A stretch of DNA of 64,000 bases from Sediminicola sp047612485. Its GTDB lineage: Bacteria > Bacteroidota > Bacteroidia > Flavobacteriales > Flavobacteriaceae. The position numbers and the translations under genes were made by a program. A model generated the notes under the pieces. That model ran no database searches. It had not been told where the DNA came from and was given only the letters and a program-made list of their open reading frames with translations. Of the stretch, positions 8,450 to 17,986 are shown piece by piece (position 1 is the first letter of the stretch; every line of letters starts with the position of its first letter). The stretch is from assembly GCA_047612485.1 (NCBI GenBank), contig JBLGAT010000005.1, positions 5,381 to 69,380 of the forward strand, given 5' to 3'.

Positions 8450-9271
8450 TCATTCCTTTACAAACACCATACAATGCTGCCACGGTAAGGTGTCTATATT
8501 GCGTTCTAATTTTAACCCCAAGGCCTTCATTTCTTTAACTGCTTGTTTTTGCGTCATTTTGTGTATTTCTTTGATGGGAACACGGGGATCTTCTCCTCTG
8601 TACTCAATCAAATAGATTTTACCATCGGGCCTTAATGCTTTTTTAATGGACTGCATCATTTCATAGGGGTAATTAAACTCGTGGTATACATCAACTAGAA
8701 GTACCTTGTCTACAGTATTTTCAGGTAATTCAACACTTTTTTCGCTTCCTTTAATTAAAGAAACATTTGTTATCCCATTTTGTAATTTTTTGTTGCGCAT
8801 GGCCGCTAGCATCTCCTCCTGAATGTCCACGGCATACACATGTCCTTTTCCGACCATTGGAGCCATCTTAAACACATGGTATCCAGATCCTGCACCAATA
8901 TCTGCAATGTCATCTCCAGGTTGTATCTGCATGTACTTAAGTAATGTAGAGGTACTTTCTTCCTTTTCACGTTCAGGCCGTTCTAGCCAAGACATACCCT
9001 GAAATCCCATAACATGGGCAATCTCTCTTCCCATATACCACTTTCCAATACCATTAATATCTCCTTCTTTTAATTCATAGGCAGTAGCGGTATCCTTATT
9101 TTGTCCGCTGCATTGATAGATAGGGTGTACTATAAAAAATAGTACTATGAATTGAAATCCTTTTTTAAGAAATGAACACTTAGAAAAAAGTTGTAAACTA
9201 GTTTGGATTATATAGTTCATGTGAACTAAAGTGTTTTTTATACTATTTGCACTCTGTTTGTTGCGTCGCAT
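8450..9271 (-). CDS. Exported class I SAM-dependent methyltransferase
   Basis: The protein has an N-terminal hydrophobic leader with a lipobox-like IYQCSG, then a complete Rossmann methyltransferase domain. Motif I reads DIADIGAGSGYHVFKMA, followed by an acidic residue after beta2 (VYAVDIQEEML), a motif II-like ELPENTVDKVLLVDVYHE and DGKIYLIEYRG. This arrangement is typical of the exported methyltransferases annotated in Bacteroidota. Their substrate is unknown, and SAM supply outside the cytoplasm is unexplained. The ATG at 9271 gives 273 residues; an ATG at 9217 (MNYIIQTS) would give a more normal leader and may be the true start. It stands alone between gene-free stretches. Confidence 0.82.
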   Translation of the reverse strand: MRRNKQSANSIKNTLVHMNYIIQTSLQLFSKCSFLKKGFQFIVLFFIVHPIYQCSGQNKDTATAYELKEGDINGIGKWYMGREIAHVMGFQGMSWLERPEREKEESTSTLLKYMQIQPGDDIADIGAGSGYHVFKMAPMVGKGHVYAVDIQEEMLAAMRNKKLQNGITNVSLIKGSEKSVELPENTVDKVLLVDVYHEFNYPYEMMQSIKKALRPDGKIYLIEYRGEDPRVPIKEIHKMTQKQAVKEMKALGLKLERNIDTLPWQHCMVFVKE

Positions 9272-9646
9272 AACCAGAAATATTACAATTTCAATAGGTG
9301 GTGTAGGGATTAAATATAATCAATCCTGTACCAATGTTCTCTTTTTAGTTCTCCCACGCCTCCTAAAGCATTATCGATTTCACTTCTCCCCTTCCTAGCT
9401 TGATTTGATTCACATTAAATGCTCAGGTATTGATATATTTATTGTGGCGAGATAAAAGGTATTAAAGATTGTGAGGGCACTTACTGGGATAATCAGGTGG
9501 TAGGTCCTGTCACTCTTTTATGAGGATGGAAGTGTTACATTTAAAGGACAGTATTTATAATGGATAGACCTCTTGGATTAGGGAAATAGTTATGACAGGA
9601 AAGTAAACTTGGTACATGCAATGACCTACATGAGAAAGTTGATCAT
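9272..9646. other. Gene-free stretch with broken coding-like sequence
   Basis: No intact gene, RNA or hairpin terminator is seen. The plus strand near 9440-9600 reads like fragmented protein (GEIKGIKDCEGTYWDNQVVG, then several stops), which may be a decayed gene end. This is weak evidence. Confidence 0.3.
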
Positions 9647-10447
9647 TTATAATTTTAACAGGGGTATCCCAAGGGATGCCTGATAAAAAGTAAACCCGAT
9701 CCATGCCATGTACAGCAGTCCGAAAATAGTTACGGCGAGGACCTGAATTCTATTTGAAATATTCCATTTATTCGAGACCCATACAGCGAATAAGGGAATG
9801 AGCTGAATGCCGTGCAGGCCAAAAAAATGGGCAACCCTTAGGTCTCCGCCCACCGTGCTCCAATTCACCAATGGCAGTCCGGCCCCTCCATCTGCCACCC
9901 CTACGTTGTGCGCCATCTGGCCAATCATTTGCCCTCCTACCCAACTGCCTAAAAAAACGACTGACCAGCCCAACAAGATGGCCCATTGGATTGGTTTGGT
10001 AGTTTTTAATTTCAACCGAATGGTGTCGAAAATAAAGAGCGCCATAACAATGACATTTATTCCGATAAGAATCCCCATGGACATAAAAAGGAGGGCATCA
10101 AAGATACTTGATTTGTTGTAATGGGATTGTATGCCCCTTGATGCCTGGAATAAAACGATCACCGTTTCGATCAACAAGGTCCAAGCAACAATATTGTTGA
10201 TGATGTTAGTCTTTCTTTTGGTGTAGGGGTAAAAGCCAATGAGATAGCCTACGGTCATGATGTAAATACCGTCCGAAATCGCGAATTTCAAGGGTTTTAT
10301 CCATACGTTTATACCCATTACTGTTCTCTCATCTATAAAGAGCCCTGCCGCGCATCCGATGGCCAAGAATAAATGGATCAGAACAATGGTATAAAGGATT
10401 GGACTTTCTTCTTTTACAGTGCTGAATACCTTGGTTAGATTTTTCAT
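9647..10447 (-). CDS. Seven-helix integral membrane protein, unknown function
   Basis: This 266-residue protein has about seven hydrophobic helices spread over the whole length and short polar loops. Family-like signatures include NVWIKPLKFAISDGIYIMTV in the first third and RVAHFFGLHGIQLIPLFAVW in the last third, with two histidines placed inside a helix. I know similar proteins only as uncharacterised membrane proteins. The start codon overlaps the stop of the ABA4-like gene by four bases (ATGA), so the two are translationally coupled and likely work together. Heme or pigment binding by the in-membrane histidines is possible but unproven. Confidence 0.75.
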   Translation of the reverse strand: MKNLTKVFSTVKEESPILYTIVLIHLFLAIGCAAGLFIDERTVMGINVWIKPLKFAISDGIYIMTVGYLIGFYPYTKRKTNIINNIVAWTLLIETVIVLFQASRGIQSHYNKSSIFDALLFMSMGILIGINVIVMALFIFDTIRLKLKTTKPIQWAILLGWSVVFLGSWVGGQMIGQMAHNVGVADGGAGLPLVNWSTVGGDLRVAHFFGLHGIQLIPLFAVWVSNKWNISNRIQVLAVTIFGLLYMAWIGFTFYQASLGIPLLKL

Positions 10448-10866
10448 GAGCGTTGTCCTTTAATTCCCTTGATGATCATAAAGAGCAGAAACCCAAGGGG
10501 GCCAAACATAAATGTTCCAATAAGACAAGGGACCAATAGCAATTGGTGGATCCCTATTTTTTTGTTTTCATCTAAAATCCACATGCCCACAAGAAGATCA
10601 AATGCCAGATAATGCACCCATCCGGCCAGTACGGCATTTTCTTCCGTGAATAATGCCATCACAGCGTCAAGACTGCCAAAATCCATCCCCCCTCCTATCC
10701 GTAAGGCCTGAAAAATATAAAAGGCGTAGACCAATGCCAACGCTGAGGGAATTACTTTGAAATCTATTAAAAATCTTGTCACTTTCCATTTGGGCAATAC
10801 AAGCATCAAGAGCCACATGGGCAAGGCGGTGGTGTTTGCCACGGAAAAAACTTCGGTCGGAGTCAT
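10444..10866 (-). CDS. ABA4-like membrane protein
   Basis: This is a four-helix membrane protein of about 140 residues in the ABA4-like (DUF4281) family. It has the typical GWVHYLAFDLLVGMWI block in the centre, TPTEVFSVANTTALPMW at the start, and LLVPCLIGTFMFGPLGFLLF near the end. In plants ABA4 is needed for neoxanthin formation; bacterial homologues are mostly uncharacterised. The ATG at 10866 is preferred over a TTG at 10917 because the family begins at about this point. It overlaps the downstream seven-helix gene by four bases. No carotenoid genes are seen nearby, so a pigment-related role is only a suggestion. Confidence 0.85.
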   Translation of the reverse strand: MTPTEVFSVANTTALPMWLLMLVLPKWKVTRFLIDFKVIPSALALVYAFYIFQALRIGGGMDFGSLDAVMALFTEENAVLAGWVHYLAFDLLVGMWILDENKKIGIHQLLLVPCLIGTFMFGPLGFLLFMIIKGIKGQRS

Positions 10867-11310
10867 AATTGCAAGGTTGAATAGGTTGGTTTGTGGTAAG
10901 GTACTAAATTTGATCAAATTGTTTAAATCCGAGATGTATAGGCAAGAAAAAGATGCATGTTATCCCCCCGACATTTTAAACGTTTTTGTAGGAATATTGC
11001 GCTTAAACGCACAATGTATCAAAAGAAAGCAACTGCCCTTAGTTCTAGACTGAGCCTTACCTCATAGCTCCTGCTATGAATGTAACTCCTCATTGTTCTC
11101 TACTGCACAGGAACGGACGTCTCTTTTATGAGAGCAATTGGCCCTTGTTTTAGACTACGCTCTAACTGACAACTACTTTAATTGGTTGTATTAAAAGCTT
11201 AGTGGGAAGTGACATGGAAATAATCATTAGAAACATCAAAAAGGGTGATTTTTAGGAGGTGCCCCAAAATAGTGCAGTTGAAAGAATTGCAAAGAAGTTG
11301 ACTTTGATAA

Positions 11311-11514
11311 ATGGCACAGATAGACAAACCATCTTATTTAAGGGTGGAGCAGCTTGCGGATACATTTTTAATGTCGCCCACCTTTGTAAGTAAGTTCTTT
11401 AGAAAACAGGTCAAAATTAATTTCATAGTCGACTATTTATTGATTTTTGGTCTTTTAATCCGTTGCACGGATCAAAATTTTAGTAATTTAATTTTTAGCG
11501 TTTTATGGTTATAA
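11311..11514 (+). pseudogene. AraC-type DNA-binding domain fragment
   Basis: Residues 8-38 of this short frame (YLRVEQLADTFLMSPTFVSK then FFRKQ) match the first helix-turn-helix of AraC/XylS regulators. The homology fades after NFIVDYLL, where the second helix-turn-helix should begin, and no sensor domain or intact upstream frame exists. The rest of the 10918-11603 interval holds no complete gene. Positions 11040-11200 on the minus strand read for about 60 codons with a single stop but are not recognisable. The fragment is most likely the relic of a lost regulator next to the sensor kinase gene. Confidence 0.65.
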
Positions 11515-11603
11515 TTAATTCTATTGTTATTATTTTCTACAATTTGGGACAAAATCCTTTTTTGAATTGAATAAATTCTTAAATTGTTGCTAAAAGGGAT
11601 TTC

Positions 11604-14240
11604 ATGTTTGTTATTGCTTCTATTCTCATAGAATTATTCCTAGTTTCCTCATGCATTCTTATCTTATTTAATCTCAGGGATAAATTGGGATTGGCTCCAC
11701 TTTATATTCTTCTTGGTTGCCTCCAATATTTTCAAGTCAACTTGGAAAATTCAGTCAGTTTTAATTTTTTAGGAGAATATCCCATTTATCCTGGATCCAT
11801 TGTTTTGTTCAGTGCACTTTTGTTTGCTGTATTATTGATCTATATTTATGAGGGTGTGCTCAGTGCTAGAACCCTAATCATTGGTATTCTAATTTCAAAT
11901 TTATTTTTAACGGGCTTGTTTGAAATTACGGCTACCCAGGATTATTTTATAAGGTTACAATACGATGGTATTGATTTAAGTAACACCCCCGTATTCAGCA
12001 TAGATTACAAATATTTTATAATTGGCACCTTTATATTATTATTAGATTTCTTTCTACTGGTAACGGTCTATCAATTTTTAATTTCAAAGTTTAAAAGACC
12101 ATTTTTCTTTTTAACTATATTTTTGTCTATCTGGTCAATTTTGATCTTTGATTCTTTAGCTTTTAATGTCGCCCTTTTTTATGGCACCCCCTATTTTAAG
12201 GTTTCATTAATCGGACATTTTATAGGAAAAACCCTTTCAGCAGTAATATATTCCATCATACTTTATGTCTACCTGACCTATATTGATAAGGTGCTGAAAT
12301 CCACTTCTTTTATTGTCGACCAAAAACGGGGTATTTTCTCAATATTTACGTATCGAAAAAAATATTTGGATCTTAAAATTGATAAAGAGAGTACCGAAAA
12401 AAAGTTGAATGAACGATTTGAAACCACATTAATAAAAATTTCTGATGGGGTAGTTTCTTTAGATAAAAATTGGCGCTATACCTATGTGAATAAAAAGGCA
12501 GGTGAATTTTTAAATAGAAAACCAAGTAGCTTAATAGGGAATCACATATGGACGGAATTTCCTGAAGGAATAGGACTCCCGTTTTATGACGCATATTACA
12601 AAGCCGTAAATACACAACAAACCCAATATTTCAAAGAATATTACGAACCGTATGATAAATGGTTCGAAAATAGAATTTACCCTACCGCAGAAGGTCTAAC
12701 AATATACTTTACAGATATTACGGAACAAACAAAAGTGCAAGAAGCCTTGATGGAAAGTGAGGCCTTTAACAAGGGCATATTATCATCTTTGAGTGCCCAT
12801 ATTGCAGTAATAGATAAAACAGGTAAAATTTTAGCTGTAAATAAAGCTTGGAATGATTTTTCTCTTGATAATGGGGAGCCTAATTTGGCGCGTACTTCTG
12901 TTGGAAGCAATTATATAAATGAATGTGAGAATGCGATTTCTAGGGGAGATACCTTGTCGCAAAATGTTTTGAATGGTCTTTTGTCTGTTCTCAATAATAA
13001 ACAACCCAGTTTTAAAATGGAGTACCCTTGTCATTCTTCTACAGAAAAACGTTGGTTTACACTTCATATAGAGCCATTTGGAACAGCGTCGGATAAATTG
13101 GTGATTTCGCACACCAATGTAACCCAACTTAAAATTACTGAAGAGCAACTAAAGAATTCCAATGCGGAATTAAAAGAAGCGCAACGGATGGCTAAAATAG
13201 GGAGTTGGGAATTCAACCCAAAAACCAAGGAGGTATATTTTTCCGATGAGATGTACAATATTTTAGAATTGGACAAAGATTCTTCTAAAGATCTATTTGA
13301 ACTATACAGATCCAAATGCCTACCTGAGGATTACGACTATTTTAAGGAGCTTGTGGTTAATTCCATAAAAAATGAAGAAAGATATGCAATTGGTTACTAT
13401 ATCAAAGCCAATGATTCTACCCTTAAATATATACATGAAATTGGAGAAGTTGTAAAGGACGAAAATGGGAAGGATTTAAAGTTAAAGGGTACCATTCAAG
13501 ATTTTACAAAGGATAAATTGATCAATGAAAAACTTTTACAAAAAAATGAAGAGTTACAAAAGGCAAATATAGAATTGGATCGTTTTGTATACAGTGCATC
13601 CCATGATTTAAGAGCCCCTTTGACCTCCCTAAGGGGGTTGATCCAAATTATTGAAATGACCTTAAATACCGAACAGGAAGAATTAAAGGAACCCTTGTCC
13701 CTGATGTCCACCACAATTGATAAAATGGATGTGTTTATAGGAAGTATTTTTGATTATTCAGTAAATTCAAGAGCTAAGGTAACAATAGAAAAAATTAATT
13801 TTGAGGAGTTGATTGGGTCCATATGGGAAAGTTTAAAATACATGAATATAAAATATAACCCTAAATCAACCATCAATATCACACAAGACGCAGATTTTTT
13901 TTCAGATAAAAAACGGCTTGAGATTATCTTGTCCAACTTGGTATCCAATGCCATAAAATATTATGATAAAAACAAAATGGCACACTTTGTAAATATTACT
14001 GTCACCGCAGATGCAAAAAATGCCAACATCATCATAGAAGATAATGGTGTTGGTATTGGAAAAGCGCATATTGATAAAATATTCGAGATGTTTTATCGGG
14101 CTACAAAATTATCCACAGGTTCGGGTTTGGGATTGTATATTGTAAAGGAAACACTGGACAGACTAAAGGGTGCCATAGAAATTGAATCGGAAATTAACAA
14201 AGGCTCCAAATTTAGCATTTCAATACCCAACACTAATTAA
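11604..14240 (+). CDS. VUT-domain, multi-PAS sensor histidine kinase
   Basis: This 878-residue membrane sensor kinase has an N-terminal region (1-230) of about seven hydrophobic helices, including a GHFIGKTLSAVIYSIILYVY segment. That region resembles the VUT/queuosine-precursor transporter family (DUF165) used as a sensor module. Three PAS-like regions follow (about 270-375, 390-500 and 520-635). The dimerisation domain has its phospho-acceptor at His667 in SASHDLRAPLTSLRG. The ATPase domain has the N-box NLVSNAIKYYD, G1 EDNGVGIG and G2 GSGLGLYIVKE. A single-domain response regulator starts 14 bases downstream, so the two form a phosphorelay. The trigger is unknown; PAS domains may bind small ligands or flavin, but I see no LOV-type cysteine motif. 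Confidence 0.9.
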   Translation: MFVIASILIELFLVSSCILILFNLRDKLGLAPLYILLGCLQYFQVNLENSVSFNFLGEYPIYPGSIVLFSALLFAVLLIYIYEGVLSARTLIIGILISNLFLTGLFEITATQDYFIRLQYDGIDLSNTPVFSIDYKYFIIGTFILLLDFFLLVTVYQFLISKFKRPFFFLTIFLSIWSILIFDSLAFNVALFYGTPYFKVSLIGHFIGKTLSAVIYSIILYVYLTYIDKVLKSTSFIVDQKRGIFSIFTYRKKYLDLKIDKESTEKKLNERFETTLIKISDGVVSLDKNWRYTYVNKKAGEFLNRKPSSLIGNHIWTEFPEGIGLPFYDAYYKAVNTQQTQYFKEYYEPYDKWFENRIYPTAEGLTIYFTDITEQTKVQEALMESEAFNKGILSSLSAHIAVIDKTGKILAVNKAWNDFSLDNGEPNLARTSVGSNYINECENAISRGDTLSQNVLNGLLSVLNNKQPSFKMEYPCHSSTEKRWFTLHIEPFGTASDKLVISHTNVTQLKITEEQLKNSNAELKEAQRMAKIGSWEFNPKTKEVYFSDEMYNILELDKDSSKDLFELYRSKCLPEDYDYFKELVVNSIKNEERYAIGYYIKANDSTLKYIHEIGEVVKDENGKDLKLKGTIQDFTKDKLINEKLLQKNEELQKANIELDRFVYSASHDLRAPLTSLRGLIQIIEMTLNTEQEELKEPLSLMSTTIDKMDVFIGSIFDYSVNSRAKVTIEKINFEELIGSIWESLKYMNIKYNPKSTINITQDADFFSDKKRLEIILSNLVSNAIKYYDKNKMAHFVNITVTADAKNANIIIEDNGVGIGKAHIDKIFEMFYRATKLSTGSGLGLYIVKETLDRLKGAIEIESEINKGSKFSISIPNTN

Positions 14241-14254
14241 TATTCTGTTTTTCC

Positions 14255-14644
14255 ATGACAGTGAATGAAATATTATTAATTGATGATAATTATATTGACA
14301 ACTTTATCAATAAAAAAATTGTTGCCAAAGAAAATATAGCAGAAACCATTTCGGTGAGGCTTTCCCCAATTGAAGCCCTGGATTATTTAGCGAACAAAAA
14401 AGACGGATTTCCAGAGCTTATTTTTTTGGATATTAAAATGCCTCAAATGGACGGGTTTGAATTTTTAATTGAATTCTCAAAATTTTCGGACCTTCAAAAA
14501 GCCAACTGCAACATAGTTATGCTTAGTTCTTCCCATAACATGGTGGATATAGAAGCTGCAAAGAAAAATCCGTATGTTCTGGATTATTTAATCAAACCAT
14601 GGGACCCATCAAAATTAAATGCTGTTTTAAAGTTACTCGTCTAA
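14255..14644 (+). CDS. Single-domain CheY-like response regulator
   Basis: This 129-residue receiver domain has no output domain. The acidic pocket is Asp10/Asp11 (LLIDDN), the phospho-acceptor is Asp59 in FLDIKMPQMDGF, the switch residues are Ser91/Ser92 (MLSSSH), and the conserved Lys is Lys114 in YLIKPWD. It is the Rcp1/CheY type common behind PAS kinases in Flavobacteria. It follows the kinase gene by 14 bases and should be its direct phosphorylation partner, passing the signal on by protein contact rather than DNA binding. Confidence 0.92.
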   Translation: MTVNEILLIDDNYIDNFINKKIVAKENIAETISVRLSPIEALDYLANKKDGFPELIFLDIKMPQMDGFEFLIEFSKFSDLQKANCNIVMLSSSHNMVDIEAAKKNPYVLDYLIKPWDPSKLNAVLKLLV

Positions 14645-14865
14645 CATTTATATAAATAGAAAGGTCCTTAAACTATAAATACATTTACTACTTACCATAT
14701 CGAATCCTCTTGCCCTCCACTAACAACATCCCTGGGCCATTGTTCACTGCCGGACACTAACCGATGGCAAGTAAAAAGTAGGTTTAAATATTCTTTTTAT
14801 TTTTTCATAATACGCCCTATAATTATATAAGGCTATTAGGTCAAAAACCATTCGAAAACCTACAT

Positions 14866-14892
14866 TGTCACCTCGATCGGAGTCGAGAGGAC
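14866..14892. repeat. Possible intergenic palindromic repeat
   Basis: The gene-free stretch 14645-15010 contains an imperfect palindrome (TGTCACCTCG-ATCGGAGT-CGAGAGGAC). It resembles GC-richer palindromic intergenic elements I associate with Flavobacteria. Only one copy is seen here. Nothing else recognisable lies in this interval. Confidence 0.35.
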
Positions 14893-15010
14893 GATGAACA
14901 GCAGCAAAAACCAAGTATTAAAATTGCATAAAAATTATATTTGCAAAGCTATTAGATCTGATCAGCGGTTGCAAATATGTTTTAGCAGGCATAAAACATA
15001 CAGCAAGGCG

Positions 15011-15922
15011 TTACAAATATATCTGAAGATTTTTCTTAAAGTAAGCCGCACTGTCTGCAATACTTTGCATGGAATTCTCGGTAAAATTACCCCCTTGTTC
15101 CAAATAATAGTATTCCAAACCGTCCGTAGGAATAGTGGATAGGAGTTGGATATAGTCTATAGAACCATTGCCCAATTCGGTATAGTCCCTTGTGACCTTA
15201 TCCATATCCTTTATATGCCACATCACATAGCGCCCTGGTTGCTTTGCGACCAATTCCGCCGGACTCAATTTTGAGGAGTGCATCACCCAATAAAGGTCCA
15301 TCTGCAATTTCACCAATGTTGGATCCGTTTCCCGCAGAATAATGTCATACCCTGTTTCTCCACCGTGATCTGTAAATTCAAAATCATGATTGTGGTAGGC
15401 AAACCCCAGACCAGCATTGTTAACCTGCTCCCCTATCCTATTCAGTTTTTCAGAAAGTATTTTGAAATTATCCAGGGTACGATAGTCAGGATGCAACCAT
15501 GGCCAGGTAATATAACTTTTATTCAAGGTCAATGCCCCCTCAATACATTGGTCCGTATACCTTTTGAGTTGGTCCATTGGTTGTTCAAAATAGTCCGAAA
15601 AACCGTAATGTCCGCTTGAAGCCGTTAGCTGTAGATCATCCAATATTTGTTTAAAATCAGACGCTTTATAGCCGTAATACGACCCCTTGTCAACATCATA
15701 TCCATAGAGCTCCAGATCCTCATAACCCAAGCTGGCTACCATTTTTAAACTGCCTATAGGGTCCTTTTTCATAGCATCCCGGATGGTAAAGAGCTGAAGG
15801 CCCAGTTTATAAGTTCTTTTTGGGAGCATGGAAAACCCAGAAAGGGGCATCATGGCCGCTGCAGATAGCAAACTAGATTGTTTTATAAAGCTTCTTCGGT
15901 TGATGGTATGTAGTGATTTCAT
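15011..15922 (-). CDS. Tat-exported sugar phosphate isomerase/epimerase-like protein
   Basis: This 303-residue protein is of the xylose-isomerase-like TIM barrel family. It begins with a twin-arginine signal (INRRSFIKQSSLLSAAAMM), so it is exported folded, probably to the periplasm. Barrel signatures are LGLQLFTIRDAM, GYEDLELYG, FAYHNHDFEF (metal-binding His/Glu region), LVKLQMDLYWVMHS and MWHIKDMDK. The C-terminus has YYLEQGGN with the conserved Glu. It likely isomerises or epimerises a sugar derivative; the substrate cannot be read. The gene is monocistronic. Confidence 0.88.
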   Translation of the reverse strand: MKSLHTINRRSFIKQSSLLSAAAMMPLSGFSMLPKRTYKLGLQLFTIRDAMKKDPIGSLKMVASLGYEDLELYGYDVDKGSYYGYKASDFKQILDDLQLTASSGHYGFSDYFEQPMDQLKRYTDQCIEGALTLNKSYITWPWLHPDYRTLDNFKILSEKLNRIGEQVNNAGLGFAYHNHDFEFTDHGGETGYDIILRETDPTLVKLQMDLYWVMHSSKLSPAELVAKQPGRYVMWHIKDMDKVTRDYTELGNGSIDYIQLLSTIPTDGLEYYYLEQGGNFTENSMQSIADSAAYFKKNLQIYL

Positions 15923-16105
15923 TATGGAATTGGTCGTAGAGTGGTCTAAAATTAAGGAATAAAACAGTACTTGTCCGTCATGATTTAAAGACTTTGTTCA
16001 TGACTGTGCTCAAACGCAATGAGAATATAGGGGCAGCTATAATATTTTATTTAATTCTAGATATAGTTGTTCAATTGGTCGGCAAGGTCGAAGGCCACTA
16101 AGCGC

Positions 16106-17953
16106 CTAGATGGGATTTTGGCTAGTTTCATTCACAAAATACATTTTCATCATTCCCTTATTTCGTACAAAAATTTCTCCTCTGTGTACACACTCGAATG
16201 CATCTTTGACCAATCCGTAGGTATTTTCTGAAATATTGATTTTTCCCGGTTCTGACAAGGATTCCATCCTTGAGGCCACATTGACCGTATCTCCCCAAAT
16301 ATCATAGGCAAACTTTTTGGTGCCTACCACCCCGGCCACTACGGGTCCGGTATTGATCCCTATCCTAATATTGAATCGGGTACCATTGTTTGTTTCCTCA
16401 ATTTTGGAAGCGGCTACAAACTCCTTGATTTCAAATGCTGCCAACAGCATTTTATGGGCATGGTTTTCTGTTGGGAATGGGAGTCCCCCTGCACACATAT
16501 AAGCGTCACCCACGGTTTTAATTTTTTCAAGACCGTACTTTTCCATAATTTCATCAAATTTTGAATAGTAGAAGTCCACGCTTGCCACCAATTCTTCTGG
16601 TGATAAACCTTCGGAATAGCGCGTAAATCCTTCGAAATCTGTAAACAAAACAGTCACAGATTCAAACTTCTTAGCTTTTACCCTTCCAAATTCCTTTAGT
16701 TCCATTGCGGTTTCTTCGGGTAAAATATTTAAAAGTAAGTTTTCCGATCTATCCCTTTCTTTTTGAATGATACCATTGGTCCTTTTTATAAATCGGTTTC
16801 TTCTGTAAAGGCCCAAGGTTAGTAAGACGATCAAAAAAAGGGAAATGGCCGTTACAATTACGATAATTTGCTGATTGTCCTTTTGTTGGTTGAGTAGGTC
16901 TACTTCTATCTGTTTACGGGAAATCTCAAAATCGGTCCTAAAATTAGCCATCTGTTGTACACTGGAAATATTTTCAACACTGTCCTTATAGATAATATAG
17001 TCCTTGTAATAACGAAAAGATTTATCAATATCCCCTATTTTTTGATAGAGCTCAGAGAGTTTCAAATTGGCGTCACTAATTTGAGATTTTAACCCATACT
17101 GTTTTGCCAATTCCAAACTTCTTTGTGCAAAGGTAAAGGCAGCTTTTAAATTTCCTTTATCGGCATATATATCGGACATATAGGTCAGATATACGCATAT
17201 GGGATAATAATCCCCCAACTCGTTTAACAGTAGAATGGCCTTGCTAATATTTTCTTCCGCCTTGCTGTTTTCGCCCTTTAGGGCATAGGCAAGCCCAACA
17301 TTACCTAGATTGAAGGCCATACCGGATTTATGATTTCTAGACTTAAATATTTTCCCAGACTCTTTGAACAATATCAAGGCAGTATCCGGTTTTCTTAAAT
17401 TCAAATTATATTCATCGCCCAAATTTTCTAGTGCAAAGGCGTAATTAAGGGAATCTTTTTCTTCCTTAAGAAGGGCAATGGCCTTTTTATAGTAAAGAAT
17501 GGTATTCTTTTTATTCTCCATTACAGAATACACATCAGCAATGGTAATATATAATTTCCCTAACTCTCGGCTATTCTTTTCGTCAAGGGCTATTTTAGCT
17601 CCAAGTAGAAAGCTTTCCAAGGCTTTAGAGAGATCTCCCTTTAGTCTTAGGGCACTTCCTTTGATACGATATGCTGAGATGACAGAGTTGACAGAATCTA
17701 GCTGTTTGGCCTTTTGTAATAGTATTTCACTGTATTGTATGGACTTATCCGGATTTTGATTGTTATGAGCCAGTCCACGAAGTATCGATAGAAGATCTTC
17801 TTTTTTATAGTCGCCACTTGAATAAACCTGTTCAAGACTATCTGCCAATTTTTGATTTTGACCGTAATTCACCATACAGAACATTAAAAGAAGGCCCATT
17901 AAAAAATAGGCTTTCTTTCTAAAATGCTTTATTAGGTGGCTGTTCTTTTTCAT
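16106..17953 (-). CDS. TPR-containing membrane adenylate cyclase (class III), second copy
   Basis: This is a paralogue of the gene at 3967-5733 with the same order: leader ending near MVNYGQNQKLADSL, TPR-like repeats (about 40-330), one transmembrane helix (about 370-390, IIVIVTAISLFLIVLLTLGL) and a C-terminal cyclase domain. Catalytic residues are intact: FTDFEGF and VGDAYM aspartates, EKIKTVGD lysine, FAYDIWGDTVN aspartate and NVASRM arginine. ATP is the expected substrate. The ATG at 17953 (MKKNSHLIKH) is preferred to a TTG at 17977 because it begins a proper leader. It follows the small exported protein gene at 17987, repeating the module seen at 3967-6227. Confidence 0.9.
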   Translation of the reverse strand: MKKNSHLIKHFRKKAYFLMGLLLMFCMVNYGQNQKLADSLEQVYSSGDYKKEDLLSILRGLAHNNQNPDKSIQYSEILLQKAKQLDSVNSVISAYRIKGSALRLKGDLSKALESFLLGAKIALDEKNSRELGKLYITIADVYSVMENKKNTILYYKKAIALLKEEKDSLNYAFALENLGDEYNLNLRKPDTALILFKESGKIFKSRNHKSGMAFNLGNVGLAYALKGENSKAEENISKAILLLNELGDYYPICVYLTYMSDIYADKGNLKAAFTFAQRSLELAKQYGLKSQISDANLKLSELYQKIGDIDKSFRYYKDYIIYKDSVENISSVQQMANFRTDFEISRKQIEVDLLNQQKDNQQIIVIVTAISLFLIVLLTLGLYRRNRFIKRTNGIIQKERDRSENLLLNILPEETAMELKEFGRVKAKKFESVTVLFTDFEGFTRYSEGLSPEELVASVDFYYSKFDEIMEKYGLEKIKTVGDAYMCAGGLPFPTENHAHKMLLAAFEIKEFVAASKIEETNNGTRFNIRIGINTGPVVAGVVGTKKFAYDIWGDTVNVASRMESLSEPGKINISENTYGLVKDAFECVHRGEIFVRNKGMMKMYFVNETSQNPI

Positions 17954-17986
17954 TGATTTTGAACTCCAATCAATCAAATTCTACTA

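Noticed and set aside
9807..10121. Plus-strand ORF opposite the seven-helix gene
   Set aside because: Pure shadow of a clear membrane protein frame; proline/arginine-rich and without domains.
11041..11200. Possible insertion-sequence or RNA relic
   Set aside because: A minus-strand frame with one stop can be read but matches no family, and no terminal repeats or target duplication are visible.
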